Below are positions 40,510 to 48,339 of a DNA stretch of 64,000 bases, in pieces. Positions within the stretch are counted from its first letter, which is position 1. Each line of letters opens with the position of its first letter. The notes under the pieces were generated by a model. It was not told where the DNA came from, did not search any database, and saw only the letters and a program-made list of their open reading frames with translations. The translations under genes were made by a program, and so were the position numbers. Location of the stretch: contig DASRES010000008.1 of assembly GCA_035651955.1 (NCBI GenBank), positions 1-64,000 on the forward strand, given 5' to 3'. The stretch comes from Acidimicrobiia bacterium (GTDB taxonomy: Bacteria; Actinomycetota; Acidimicrobiia; IMCC26256; JAMXLJ01).

Positions 40510-42168
40510 CACGTCGCGCGCGACGACGGGCACGTGGAGCGCGCTGTCGAAGCGGCCGCCGGTGTGCACGACGCACGTGCCGCGCGGGCTGCGCTCGTAG
40601 CCGGCGGGGAACTGCCCGAGGAGCGGGTTGCGCGGGAAGAACCACCGGCCGCGCACGTCGAGCCGCAACTGCTCACCCGCGCGGAACAGCGTCGCCGACG
40701 GCGCGAGCGCGACGTCGACCGCGACGATCTCGCCGCGACGCAACGGCTCGGCACGCTCGCACGCGTGCCACGGCCGTCCCGGCCGCGACCGGTCGGGATC
40801 GACGGCGCGCAGCGACGCCTTCACCATCCCGTGCGTGACGAGGTCGCGATCGAAGCCGTACGAGCCCTCGAAGCCGACGGGTCGTCCGCCGCGGAGCTTG
40901 CGCACACCGACGAACAGGAAGACGTCGCGCGCGTCGCGGACCTCGACGTGCAGGCGAGCGGACATCGGGCCCGTCAGCTCGGTGTCCTCGGTGAGCGTCC
41001 AGACGAAGCGCAGCGAGCCGTGACGCGTCGCGAACGACGCCGACGAGATTGCACCGACCGGCGTAGGGCGGAGCGTGCCCGTCGCGGCATCGAGCGCGAG
41101 CGCGGTCCAGCGCGTGCCCGGGAGCGGCCATGCGTCCTCGCCGCGCACGCCGGCGACGGTGCGCGCGTCCTCGCGCACCTCGACGCGGACGCGCGGGACC
41201 CGCTCCATCCCGTTGACCTCGCCCTTCAGGAAGTGACCGAAGAAGCGGTCCTGGAAGGCCAGCGCCTCGGGCGAGTAGTAGATCGCCCACTTCGGTCCCC
41301 GGTGGGTGTACAGCCACTTGTCAGTCGAGCCGATGCGTTCGAACCCCTCGAACGTCCCGCTGCTGTGCAGGCAGTGGTCCGAGAAGCTGCCGCACACGAG
41401 CGCGGGGACCTCGACGCGCTCGACGTCGCGCACGCGCGCACGCCACCACTCGTCGAAGAGCGGGCGGTGTCGTTGCTGCGCGCGCAGGTCGACGGGGCTC
41501 CGGCGTTGCAGCCGGAGCAGCGCGGTCCACATGATGACGAACCCGTCCTCGCGCACGCCGCCGCGCCGCGCGAAGTCGTGGTACGCGTCGACGAAGCCCT
41601 CCCACGGGCAGATCGCCGCGAGGTGCGGCGGGCGGCGCGACGCCGCGCCCCACTGCGAGATCGCGAGGTACGAGACGCCGTTCAGCCCGACCTTGCCGGT
41701 CGACCACGGCTGTCCCGCCGCCCACTCGATCAGGTCGTGGTAGTCGTCGGCCTCCTGCTCGGAGAGGAGCTCGCCCACGCCGTCGGAGCGACCCCACCCG
41801 CGCAGGTCGCCGTTCACGACGACGTAGCCACGCGGCACCCAGTACCCCGGGTCGGGTGCCTCCCAGCCCGCCCACGCCGAGACCGTGAAGGGGACGCTCT
41901 GCGGGAGCAACCGGAACTGCCGCGGGATCGCGTATCGGGCGCCGCGCCGCCGCGGGAGCCGGTCCTTGCCGTACGGGTGCGCGCACATGAGGACCGGGAA
42001 CCGACCGTCGCGGGCCGGGCGGAAGACGTTGACGCGCAGGATCGTGCCGTCGCGCACGCGGACCTCGACGTCGTGCTCGACCACGACGCCGTCGGGCGGT
42101 GCCGTGATCGTGACGAGCGGTCGGACCGCGCGCGCAACGCGGCGCGCGGCATGCAGGAGCGCACCCAT
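40495..42168 (-). CDS. CocE/NonD-family hydrolase (X-Pro peptidase-like)
   Basis: A 557-residue serine hydrolase. Residues about 25-330 are the alpha/beta-hydrolase domain of the PF02129 type: VVEHDVEVRVRDGTILRVNVFRPA, the strand-turn GYVVVNGDLRGWGRSDG and the nucleophile elbow VGLNGVSYLA (Ser). From about 340 onward a jelly-roll PepX C-terminal domain is expected. The acid and His are probably in CGSFSDHCLHSSGTFEGF, where a D-H-x-L-H segment is visible. No signal peptide, so cytoplasmic. Acts on esters, amides or Pro-peptides in relatives. Confidence 0.88.
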   Translation of the reverse strand: MGALLHAARRVARAVRPLVTITAPPDGVVVEHDVEVRVRDGTILRVNVFRPARDGRFPVLMCAHPYGKDRLPRRRGARYAIPRQFRLLPQSVPFTVSAWAGWEAPDPGYWVPRGYVVVNGDLRGWGRSDGVGELLSEQEADDYHDLIEWAAGQPWSTGKVGLNGVSYLAISQWGAASRRPPHLAAICPWEGFVDAYHDFARRGGVREDGFVIMWTALLRLQRRSPVDLRAQQRHRPLFDEWWRARVRDVERVEVPALVCGSFSDHCLHSSGTFEGFERIGSTDKWLYTHRGPKWAIYYSPEALAFQDRFFGHFLKGEVNGMERVPRVRVEVREDARTVAGVRGEDAWPLPGTRWTALALDAATGTLRPTPVGAISSASFATRHGSLRFVWTLTEDTELTGPMSARLHVEVRDARDVFLFVGVRKLRGGRPVGFEGSYGFDRDLVTHGMVKASLRAVDPDRSRPGRPWHACERAEPLRRGEIVAVDVALAPSATLFRAGEQLRLDVRGRWFFPRNPLLGQFPAGYERSPRGTCVVHTGGRFDSALHVPVVARDVGSRG

Positions 42169-42188
42169 GCGGTCCGTCTAGCACGTCA

Positions 42189-42223
42189 CGAGGTGGGGCC
42201 CCAGGGGGATGGGCCCCACCTCG
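42189..42223 (-). terminator. Strong hairpin terminator (13-bp perfect stem)
   Basis: CGAGGTGGGGCCC (42189-42201), 9-nt loop, GGGCCCCACCTCG (42211-42223). It lies downstream of the Ig-like secreted gene (stop at 42247, minus strand) and separates that locus from the CocE/NonD gene. Confidence 0.8.
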
Positions 42224-42246
42224 CGACGGCCTCCCGGCGCGATCGG

Positions 42247-43692
42247 TTACTTGGAGACGGTTGCCGTCGCCTGCGAGTAGACCGGACCGGACTGCGTTGC
42301 CGCGGTCAGGTTGTCGGTCCACGGGAAGAACGAGGTCTGGCCATCGAACGTGAAGCTCGCGGTCGACGTGGCGGGCCCGGTGGCGCTGATCGTCAACGTG
42401 ACCGACGAGCCGGACGTCGGCGCCGTGAACGTGCCGCCGTTCGTCGTGACCTTCACCGTGCGGCCGGTGCCGACGTCGGTCACGGTGTTGCCGTACGTGT
42501 CCGTGACGCTGACCGTCGCGCTGAACAGACCATTGTTGTTGACGTGGGTCGCGCTGCACGTGAAGAGGCACGGGTTCGACAGCGTCCCGTTGGTCGACGC
42601 GTTCGTCCAGGCGAGCTTCGCGGCCGTCGTCGTCAGCACCGTGAACGTGGTCGTCCCGGACTTCGTGCCGTTCGAGACCGTCAGCGTCGTGCTGCCGGCA
42701 TCGGTCAGCGTGATCGACGCGCTGGCTTGGGCGTTCGAGTCGAACGAGAGCCGGCTCGTCCCGCTGCTGCAGCTCTTGTTGGCGGGGTAGGTCGGCGCGT
42801 TGCCGCCCGGGCTGCTCGACGGACCCGAGAACGTCACGCACCCGTTCGTCGACGTCCACCCGCTGGCCGGGTTGCCGTACGCGTCGAGCGCGGCGACCGT
42901 CACGGTGAACGCCTGGCCGGCCGTCTGTGAGCCCGGGTTCGTCAGGGTGAAGTGGTCCAGGCCGGCGCCGCTCACGGCGACGCTGTCGCTCCCCGTCGCG
43001 CTCGTCGTGACGGTGTCGTTCACCGTGACGGTCATCGTCCCCGCCGTCGCGAGCGTGACGTTGGAGAACGTGTGCACACCGTTGTCGGATGCCGTGAACG
43101 TGTAGTCGGAGGGCAGCGTCGCCTGGGCGTCGCTGCTCGAGAAGTGGACGGTCCCGCGGTAGGTCGTGAGCGTCGCGTTCGACGCGTTGCGCGCGGTGAC
43201 GGTCACGTTGAAGCCGCTGCCGGCGGTCGCCGACGACGGTGCGCTGACCGAGAAGTGGTCGACGCCCGCGACGGTGACGGCCGCGCTCTTCGCACTCTCG
43301 GCGCCCGTCCAGCTCCCGCTGTGAGGTGTGACCGTGTAGCGCCACGAGCCCGACGGCACGTTCGTCTCCGTGCAGCTCGTCGTCGTGAGGGTGCCCGAGC
43401 ACGACGCGCCGACCGTGCGGGGCACGTTCGTCGTGGCGTCGTACGACTTGACGACGTAGCCGCCGACGGGCGATCCGCCGACCTTCACCGTGCTCCACGA
43501 GACGGTGACCGATGTGCCGGAGGCCGACGCGCTCGGTGTCGGACCCGACGGCATCGTGGTGGCCTTCCCCCACGCGGTCGTGCTCGCGCCGTGCGCCTGC
43601 CACGCCGCGTACGCGACCGTGTCGAGCGACGCGGCCGCGAGCACGGCGATGACCGTCGCGACGAGGAGCTGCTGCACCCGCCGGGCGTTCAC
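42247..43692 (-). CDS. Secreted Ig-like repeat protein of a SipW-like locus
   Basis: A 481-residue exported protein. The N-terminus (VQQLLVATVIAVLAAASLDTVAYAAWQAHG) is a signal/anchor segment with the AAW ending seen in SipW-type signal peptides. Mature part: an FN3-like module (about 45-142), then Ig-like/Big-type modules starting VDHFSVSAPSSATAGSGFNV (about 144), GLDHFTLTNPGSQTAGQAFTV (about 245) and KLAWTNASTNGTLSNPCLF (about 360), all very Ser/Thr/Val-rich. GTG 43692 overlaps the stop of the upstream gene (GTGA). Looks like an adhesin or structural surface protein. Confidence 0.75.
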   Translation of the reverse strand: MNARRVQQLLVATVIAVLAAASLDTVAYAAWQAHGASTTAWGKATTMPSGPTPSASASGTSVTVSWSTVKVGGSPVGGYVVKSYDATTNVPRTVGASCSGTLTTTSCTETNVPSGSWRYTVTPHSGSWTGAESAKSAAVTVAGVDHFSVSAPSSATAGSGFNVTVTARNASNATLTTYRGTVHFSSSDAQATLPSDYTFTASDNGVHTFSNVTLATAGTMTVTVNDTVTTSATGSDSVAVSGAGLDHFTLTNPGSQTAGQAFTVTVAALDAYGNPASGWTSTNGCVTFSGPSSSPGGNAPTYPANKSCSSGTSRLSFDSNAQASASITLTDAGSTTLTVSNGTKSGTTTFTVLTTTAAKLAWTNASTNGTLSNPCLFTCSATHVNNNGLFSATVSVTDTYGNTVTDVGTGRTVKVTTNGGTFTAPTSGSSVTLTISATGPATSTASFTFDGQTSFFPWTDNLTAATQSGPVYSQATATVSK

Positions 43693-44168
43693 GCCTTCGC
43701 CGCCTGAGCCGAGAGCGTCAGCGGGAACGTGGCGTCCTGGCACGCGTCGGGTGCGGTCCGCGCCATGCGCACGGTCACGCCGATCGAGTCCGAGCCGCGC
43801 GCGGGCACGACGAGCGCGCCCGAGAAGCCCGACGTCGCGAGGTTCGTCGCGAGGCAGCGCGGCGACGCGTCGTGCACGGTCACGGCGACCGTGGTCACGC
43901 GCAGGGGGATCGCGTTGGGGTTGTCGACACGCACCGCGAGCGTGCGGGTCGCGCTCGGATAGAGCCCGTCCACCTCACCGCGCAGGCTGAACGGGTGCGG
44001 TGTGGCGTCGTCCGTGTGGACCGTCGGCGCGTTCGACGCGCCGTGGGTGCCCGCCATCGCGTCCTGCCGGCGCGTGCGCGCGTGGCTGACCACGAGCACC
44101 ACGAGGACGGCGATCACGGCGACCGTGACGACCGTGGCGGTGATCCTGGTCGGTCTCGAGCGGTGCAT
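43689..44168 (-). CDS. Membrane-anchored paralogue of the 44274 secreted protein
   Basis: A 159-residue protein. N-terminal basic residues and a hydrophobic helix (ITATVVTVAVIAVLVVLVVSH) act as an anchor. The exported domain contains LYPSATRTLAVRVDNPNAIPLRV, VVPARGSDSIGVTV and APDACQDATFPLTLSAQA, matching in order LYPSGSADVAVTINNPNPYPVTV, VVPANGNVTKVF and VDACQGQTFTIPVSISG in the protein at 44274-44738. Two Cys are conserved between them (one in each of the C-x and DACQ positions), suggesting a disulfide. The gene overlaps the Ig-like gene. No known family name. Confidence 0.7.
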   Translation of the reverse strand: MHRSRPTRITATVVTVAVIAVLVVLVVSHARTRRQDAMAGTHGASNAPTVHTDDATPHPFSLRGEVDGLYPSATRTLAVRVDNPNAIPLRVTTVAVTVHDASPRCLATNLATSGFSGALVVPARGSDSIGVTVRMARTAPDACQDATFPLTLSAQAAKA

Positions 44169-44231
44169 GGGCTGCGGGGCTCCGGATGATCGAAGGTCGG
44201 GCGGGCGGGCGGACTGTGGGAGGAGTGACGG

Positions 44232-44265
44232 CGGCCCGGAGCGCGGGGGAACGCGCTCCGGGCCG
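44232..44265 (-). terminator. Strong hairpin terminator (14-bp perfect stem)
   Basis: CGGCCCGGAGCGCG (44232-44245), 6-nt loop, CGCGCTCCGGGCCG (44252-44265), beginning 9 nt after the stop of the 44274 gene on the minus strand. It may give partial readthrough into the two downstream genes of the locus. Confidence 0.8.
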
Positions 44266-44273
44266 TCGGGGTG

Positions 44274-44738
44274 CTAGCTGCTGGCGCCGCTGATGCTCAC
44301 CGGGATGGTGAACGTCTGGCCCTGGCAGGCGTCGACCGAGGCGTTGCTCATCGACGCCGCGTTCGCGAAGACCTTCGTGACGTTGCCGTTCGCCGGGACG
44401 ACGATCGACAGGCCCGTCTGGTTCGTGAACGTGACGCCGTTGCTGGCGTCGCACGTCGTGTTGCCCGACGTGATGGCGCCGTTGCCCGTGACCGACGAGA
44501 CGGTGACGGGGTACGGGTTGGGGTTGTTGATCGTGACCGCGACGTCCGCCGAACCGCTCGGGTAGAGCAGGTTCACGACCGACGCCGACGCGTCCGACGT
44601 GGTGAGTGCCTTCGCGGTCCCGGCCTTGGCCGAGCCGCTGCCGGTGCCGCCGGCGGTCCAGGCCGCCCACGCGAGCCCGATGCCGGCGAACGTGACGAGC
44701 GCGACCCCGAGGGCCGCGAGCTTCTTCCAATGGCGCAA
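44274..44738 (-). CDS. Secreted protein with SipW-like signal (TasA/pilin-like size)
   Basis: A 154-residue exported protein. A basic LRHWKKLAALGVALVTFAGIG precedes the hydrophobic LAWAAWTAGGTG, resembling SipW-dependent signals (helix then AAWT...G). The mature domain is about 115 residues, beta-rich by pattern, with Asn-Pro-Asn-Pro and DACQGQTFTIPVSISG near the end. AAGGAG lies just before TTG 44738, so that start is preferred; an upstream GTG at 44768 is an alternative. First gene of a three-gene locus with an own strong terminator, suggesting highly expressed product. May form surface fibres; no signal peptidase gene is seen in the window. Confidence 0.72.
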   Translation of the reverse strand: MRHWKKLAALGVALVTFAGIGLAWAAWTAGGTGSGSAKAGTAKALTTSDASASVVNLLYPSGSADVAVTINNPNPYPVTVSSVTGNGAITSGNTTCDASNGVTFTNQTGLSIVVPANGNVTKVFANAASMSNASVDACQGQTFTIPVSISGASS

Positions 44739-45037
44739 CGTTGTCTCCTTGGAGCTCGAGGTGAACACGACAGGGCGTCGGTTTCGCCTCTCGCTCCCCG
44801 CCGGCCAAGGCGACCAGTTGCAGCCGGTGGTTCACAGCGTCGCCCGCGCCGCCCGGGTGGCCACCCGGGGACGACGTGCGACCACTATCCGCGCGACAGA
44901 GCCGTCGGACAATGGGCCGCCCGCCTCATTCGTGCGGCGTGCGCCCGCCGGCCGTCGAGGAATGTGCGGACGAAGTCGGGCCGTGCGCGGATGCGGGGGA
45001 CGGCCCGGCCCGAGGGAGCCGACGAAAATATCTCCCC
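44739..45037. other. Divergent intergenic region, about 300 bp
   Basis: Lies between the secreted-protein locus (minus) and the amidohydrolase operon (plus). The AAGGAG of the first and a GAAAAT -10-like hexamer (45024-45029, 8 nt before ATG 45038) of the second are the only elements I can name. Open frames running through it have no protein-like character. Nothing else recognised. Confidence 0.5.
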
Positions 45038-46483
45038 ATGACCCAGACGACGAGCCGTGCTGCGACCGTGCGGGCCGCGCTGGACCACCCGGTCGTCGAC
45101 GCCGACGGCCACTTCGTCGAGATCGGGCCGCTGCTCGACGACGAGCTGCTCACCTATCTGGAGGAGGCGGGGGGTGCCGGCTTGCGCGACCGCTACGTCG
45201 CGAGCGGCGCCGCGCCGACCGACACCGCGTCGAACCTCGCCGACCGGGCGGATCCCTCCGTCCGCGCGCAGTGGCGCGCCATGCCCTCGTGGTGGGGATG
45301 GCCGACCCACGACGCGCGCGACCGCGCGACCGCGCACCTGCCCGCGCTGCTGTACGAGCGGCTCGACGAGCTCGGCATCGACTTCACGATCCTCTACCCG
45401 TCGACGAGCCTGGCGTTCTTCGAGGTGACCGACGAGGAGCTGTCGTCCGCGCTGTGCCGTGCCGTCAACCGCTACCACGCGCGCGTGTTCTCGCCGTACC
45501 AGGACCGGTGCACCGTCGGCGCGCTCGTCCCGATGAACACGCCCGCGCAGGCGGTCGAGGAGCTGTGCTACGCGGTCGGTGAGCTCGGCTTCAAGTCCGT
45601 GCTCATCGCCGGGTACGCGCGCCGTCCCGTCGGGCGTGACGGTTACCGGCTCGACATGTTCGGGCTCGACAGCGAGCACGACTACGACCCGTTCTGGGCC
45701 GCGTGCGTCGAGCTCGGTGTCGCGCCCGTCGCGCACAGCGCGCTGCAGCACCATCGTGTGACGCGCTCGATCTCGAACTACGTGTTCAACCACGTCAACG
45801 GGCTCGCGGCCGCGCACGAGTCACTGTGCAAGTCCCTGTTCCTCGCCGGTGTGACCCGACGGTTCCCGGCGCTCAACATCGGCTTCCTCGAAGGTGGTGT
45901 GGCGTGGGCGTGCGCGCTGTACGCGGGCCTCGTCGGCCACTGGGAGAAGCGCAACCGCGACGCGATCGGCGGTCTCGATCCGGACCGGCTCGACGTCGAC
46001 GCGCTCATGGGGTGGTTCGCGGAGTACGGCGACGACACCGTCCGGGGTCAGCTCGACCGGTTGCGCGCGTTCTACGCCCGGCCGGCGGCGCGGCCCGCCG
46101 TGCTGGACGAGTTCGAGGCGTGCGGCATCACCGAGGAGCACGAGCTGCGCGACCTGTTCGTCGACAACTTCTACTTCGGGTGCGAGGCCGACGACCCGCT
46201 CGTCACCTGGGCCTTCCGGGAGGACGTCAACCCGCTCGGCGCGCGGATGCGGCCGGTCCTCGGATCGGACATCTCGCACTGGGACGTGCCCGACATGACG
46301 GAGCCGGTGCCGGAGGCCTACGAGCTCGTCGAGCGCGGGTTGCTCGACGCGCGTGCGTTCCGGGAGCTCGTGTTCGAGAACGCGGTCCGGCTGCACACGC
46401 GGACGAATCCGGCGTTCTTCGACGGGACCGCGTGCGAGGGCGCGGTCCGCGCGCTGCAGCCCGAGGTGCGCGGTGACCGGTGA
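45038..46483 (+). CDS. Amidohydrolase-family (PF04909) metal-dependent hydrolase
   Basis: A 481-residue TIM-barrel hydrolase or decarboxylase of the amidohydrolase 2 type. VVDADGHFVEIG gives the N-terminal metal motif (D-x-D-x-H in place of the usual D-x-H-x-H). GIDFTILYPSTSLAFF, VGALVPMNTPAQAVEELCYAVGELGFKSVLIAG and FLEGGVAW are the barrel core, and LGSDISHWDVPDM supplies the C-terminal Asp. Longer than typical 280-400 residue members because of an insertion at about residues 255-370. GAAAAT 8 nt upstream supports ATG 45038. First of three overlapping genes. Confidence 0.88.
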   Translation: MTQTTSRAATVRAALDHPVVDADGHFVEIGPLLDDELLTYLEEAGGAGLRDRYVASGAAPTDTASNLADRADPSVRAQWRAMPSWWGWPTHDARDRATAHLPALLYERLDELGIDFTILYPSTSLAFFEVTDEELSSALCRAVNRYHARVFSPYQDRCTVGALVPMNTPAQAVEELCYAVGELGFKSVLIAGYARRPVGRDGYRLDMFGLDSEHDYDPFWAACVELGVAPVAHSALQHHRVTRSISNYVFNHVNGLAAAHESLCKSLFLAGVTRRFPALNIGFLEGGVAWACALYAGLVGHWEKRNRDAIGGLDPDRLDVDALMGWFAEYGDDTVRGQLDRLRAFYARPAARPAVLDEFEACGITEEHELRDLFVDNFYFGCEADDPLVTWAFREDVNPLGARMRPVLGSDISHWDVPDMTEPVPEAYELVERGLLDARAFRELVFENAVRLHTRTNPAFFDGTACEGAVRALQPEVRGDR

Positions 46484-47432
46484 CGCCGCCAAGACGCGGG
46501 CCCGGCCGCTGCGCTCGGTGCTGTTCGTAGCCGGCGACCGGCGCGACGGCATCGAGCACGCGCTCGCGTCGGGCGCCGACTCGATCGTGATCGACCTCGA
46601 GGAGCCGCGCACGCCGTTCCCCGAGCGTGCGCGTGATGCGGCCCGCGCGGTCGTACGGGAGGTCCTCGACGGGCTGCCTCCCGCCGGCACGCGGACGCCG
46701 CTCGTGTTCGCGCGCGTGCAACCGCCGCCGACCGGACAGACGTTGAAGGACCTCCGTGCCGTCATGGGCCGGTCGCTCACCGGGGTGCTCGTGCCGAAGG
46801 TCCACGGTCCCGCCGACGTGCACGGGATCGATGCGCTGCTGACGTGCACGGAGGCGGATCTCGGTCTCGTCCCGGGGTCGACCGCGGTGTACCCGATCCT
46901 GGAGACTGCCGACGCGATCCGCAACGCGTACGACATCGCGGTCGCGTCGCCGCGCGTCGCGTACATGGGCGGCGCGGTCTCGCGCTTCGGCGACATCCAC
47001 CAGGCGCTCGGCTACCGGTGGACGGCCGAGGGTCGCGAGACGCTGTTCCTGCGGTCGAAGGTGCTCGTCGATGCGCGCGCGGCCGGGATCCGCTACCCGA
47101 TCAGCGGCATGTGGGGCGGTGCGCGCGACGACCTCGACGGCCTCCGCGCGTGGGCGGAGCAGCTCCGTGATCTCGGCTACTACGGGATGATGCTCGGCGA
47201 CCCGATGCACGTCCCGCTCGTGCACGAGGTGTTCACGCCGTCGCGCGAGGACGTCGCGTACTGGCAGGACCTCGACCGTCTCGCGCGCGAAGCCGAGCGC
47301 GACGGGACGACGGTGACGTACGGCGACCCGAACCAGGGCGAGGGGCACGTCGTGCACATCGCGCACGTCGGATCCGCGCGCGTGAACCTCGAGTGGGCGC
47401 GCGCGTTGGGGATCGAGGAGACGAAGCAGTGA
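46473..47432 (+). CDS. CitE-like aldolase/lyase (HpcH/HpaI family)
   Basis: A 319-residue TIM-barrel protein of the citrate-lyase-beta / malyl-CoA lyase type. SVLFVAGDRRDGIEHALASGADSIVIDLEEP opens the barrel (metal Asp/Glu), VPKVHGPADV and YPILETADAIRNAYDIA contain the expected catalytic elements (Glu of ILET). GTG 46473, overlapping the amidohydrolase stop by 11 bases. Splits or makes C-C bonds of hydroxyacyl-CoA or oxo acids. The three overlapping genes suggest a dedicated catabolic step. Confidence 0.88.
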   Translation: MTGDAAKTRARPLRSVLFVAGDRRDGIEHALASGADSIVIDLEEPRTPFPERARDAARAVVREVLDGLPPAGTRTPLVFARVQPPPTGQTLKDLRAVMGRSLTGVLVPKVHGPADVHGIDALLTCTEADLGLVPGSTAVYPILETADAIRNAYDIAVASPRVAYMGGAVSRFGDIHQALGYRWTAEGRETLFLRSKVLVDARAAGIRYPISGMWGGARDDLDGLRAWAEQLRDLGYYGMMLGDPMHVPLVHEVFTPSREDVAYWQDLDRLAREAERDGTTVTYGDPNQGEGHVVHIAHVGSARVNLEWARALGIEETKQ

Positions 47433-48286
47433 CGAGACGCGTCGCGTTCGTGACCGGCGCGAGCCGCGGGATCGGCAAGGCGTGCGCGGTCTGGCTCGCC
47501 AAGGCTGGGTTCGACGTCGCGGTCACGGCGCGCACGGTCCGTGAGGGTGAGGCACGCGAGCACTCGTCGACCGTGGCCAAGAGCGACACGCGCCCACTGC
47601 CCGGCAGCCTCGACTCGACGGCGGCGCTCGTGCGCGGCGAGGGACGTGACGCGCTGGCGCTGCCCGCGGACCTCCTCGACCGGGCGTCGCTCGGCGCCGC
47701 CGTCGCGACCGTGCTCGAGCGGTGGGGTCGCGTCGACGTCCTCGTCAACAACGGGCGCTACATCGGGCCGGGCCACATGGACCGGTTCCTCGACACGCCG
47801 ATCGAGCTCCTCGACAAGCACCTCGAGGCGAACGTCATGGCGCCCCTCGTGCTCGCGCGGCTCGTCCTCCCCCAGATGGTGGAGCGCGGGAGCGGGCTGG
47901 TCGCCGACGTCACGTCGAGCGTCGCGTGGATCGACCCGCCCGCGGCGGCGGGCGAGGGCGGTTGGGGGCTCGGGTACGCGATGTCGAAGGCCGCGATCCA
48001 CCGCTTCGCCGGTGTGCTGCACCGCGAGCTCGCGGGCACCGGCGTCGTCGCGGTCAACGTCGACCCCGGGTTCGTCGCGACCGAGCGCATGGCGATCGAC
48101 ATGGGGGAGTACGGCTTCGACGCGAGCGCGGCCGCGCCACCCGATGCTGTGGGCGCCGCGGTCGCCTGGCTCGCGACCGCACCCGAGGCCGCGGCGCTCG
48201 ACGGTCAGACGGTGCGCGCGCAGGAGCTCACGTGGGAGCACGGTCTGCTCCCCGGCTGGACCGGTCCCGTGCCGAACCCTGCGTAG
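47429..48286 (+). CDS. Short-chain dehydrogenase/reductase
   Basis: A 285-residue SDR. VAFVTGASRGIGKACAVWLAKAGFDVAVTAR is the NAD(P) fold, VLVNNGRYIGPG departs from the usual NNAG, the catalytic Ser is in VADVTSSVAWID, and Tyr/Lys lie in YAMSKAAIHRFA. An insertion after the first strand (TVREGEAREHSSTVAKSDTR) lengthens the cofactor loop. GTG 47429 overlaps the CitE stop (GTGA). Third gene of the operon and likely acts on the same pathway. Confidence 0.88.
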   Translation: MTRRVAFVTGASRGIGKACAVWLAKAGFDVAVTARTVREGEAREHSSTVAKSDTRPLPGSLDSTAALVRGEGRDALALPADLLDRASLGAAVATVLERWGRVDVLVNNGRYIGPGHMDRFLDTPIELLDKHLEANVMAPLVLARLVLPQMVERGSGLVADVTSSVAWIDPPAAAGEGGWGLGYAMSKAAIHRFAGVLHRELAGTGVVAVNVDPGFVATERMAIDMGEYGFDASAAAPPDAVGAAVAWLATAPEAAALDGQTVRAQELTWEHGLLPGWTGPVPNPA

Positions 48287-48290
48287 CGAC

Positions 48291-48333
48291 CTTGTGTGGT
48301 TCGGCCCGGTGACACCCGGCCGAACCACACAAG
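48291..48333. terminator. Bidirectional hairpin terminator (16-bp perfect stem)
   Basis: CTTGTGTGGTTCGGCC (48291-48306), 11-nt loop, GGCCGAACCACACAAG (48318-48333). It sits between the convergent SDR operon and the metallophosphoesterase gene, 5 and 7 bp from their stops. Confidence 0.85.
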
Positions 48334-48339
48334 CAGCGG

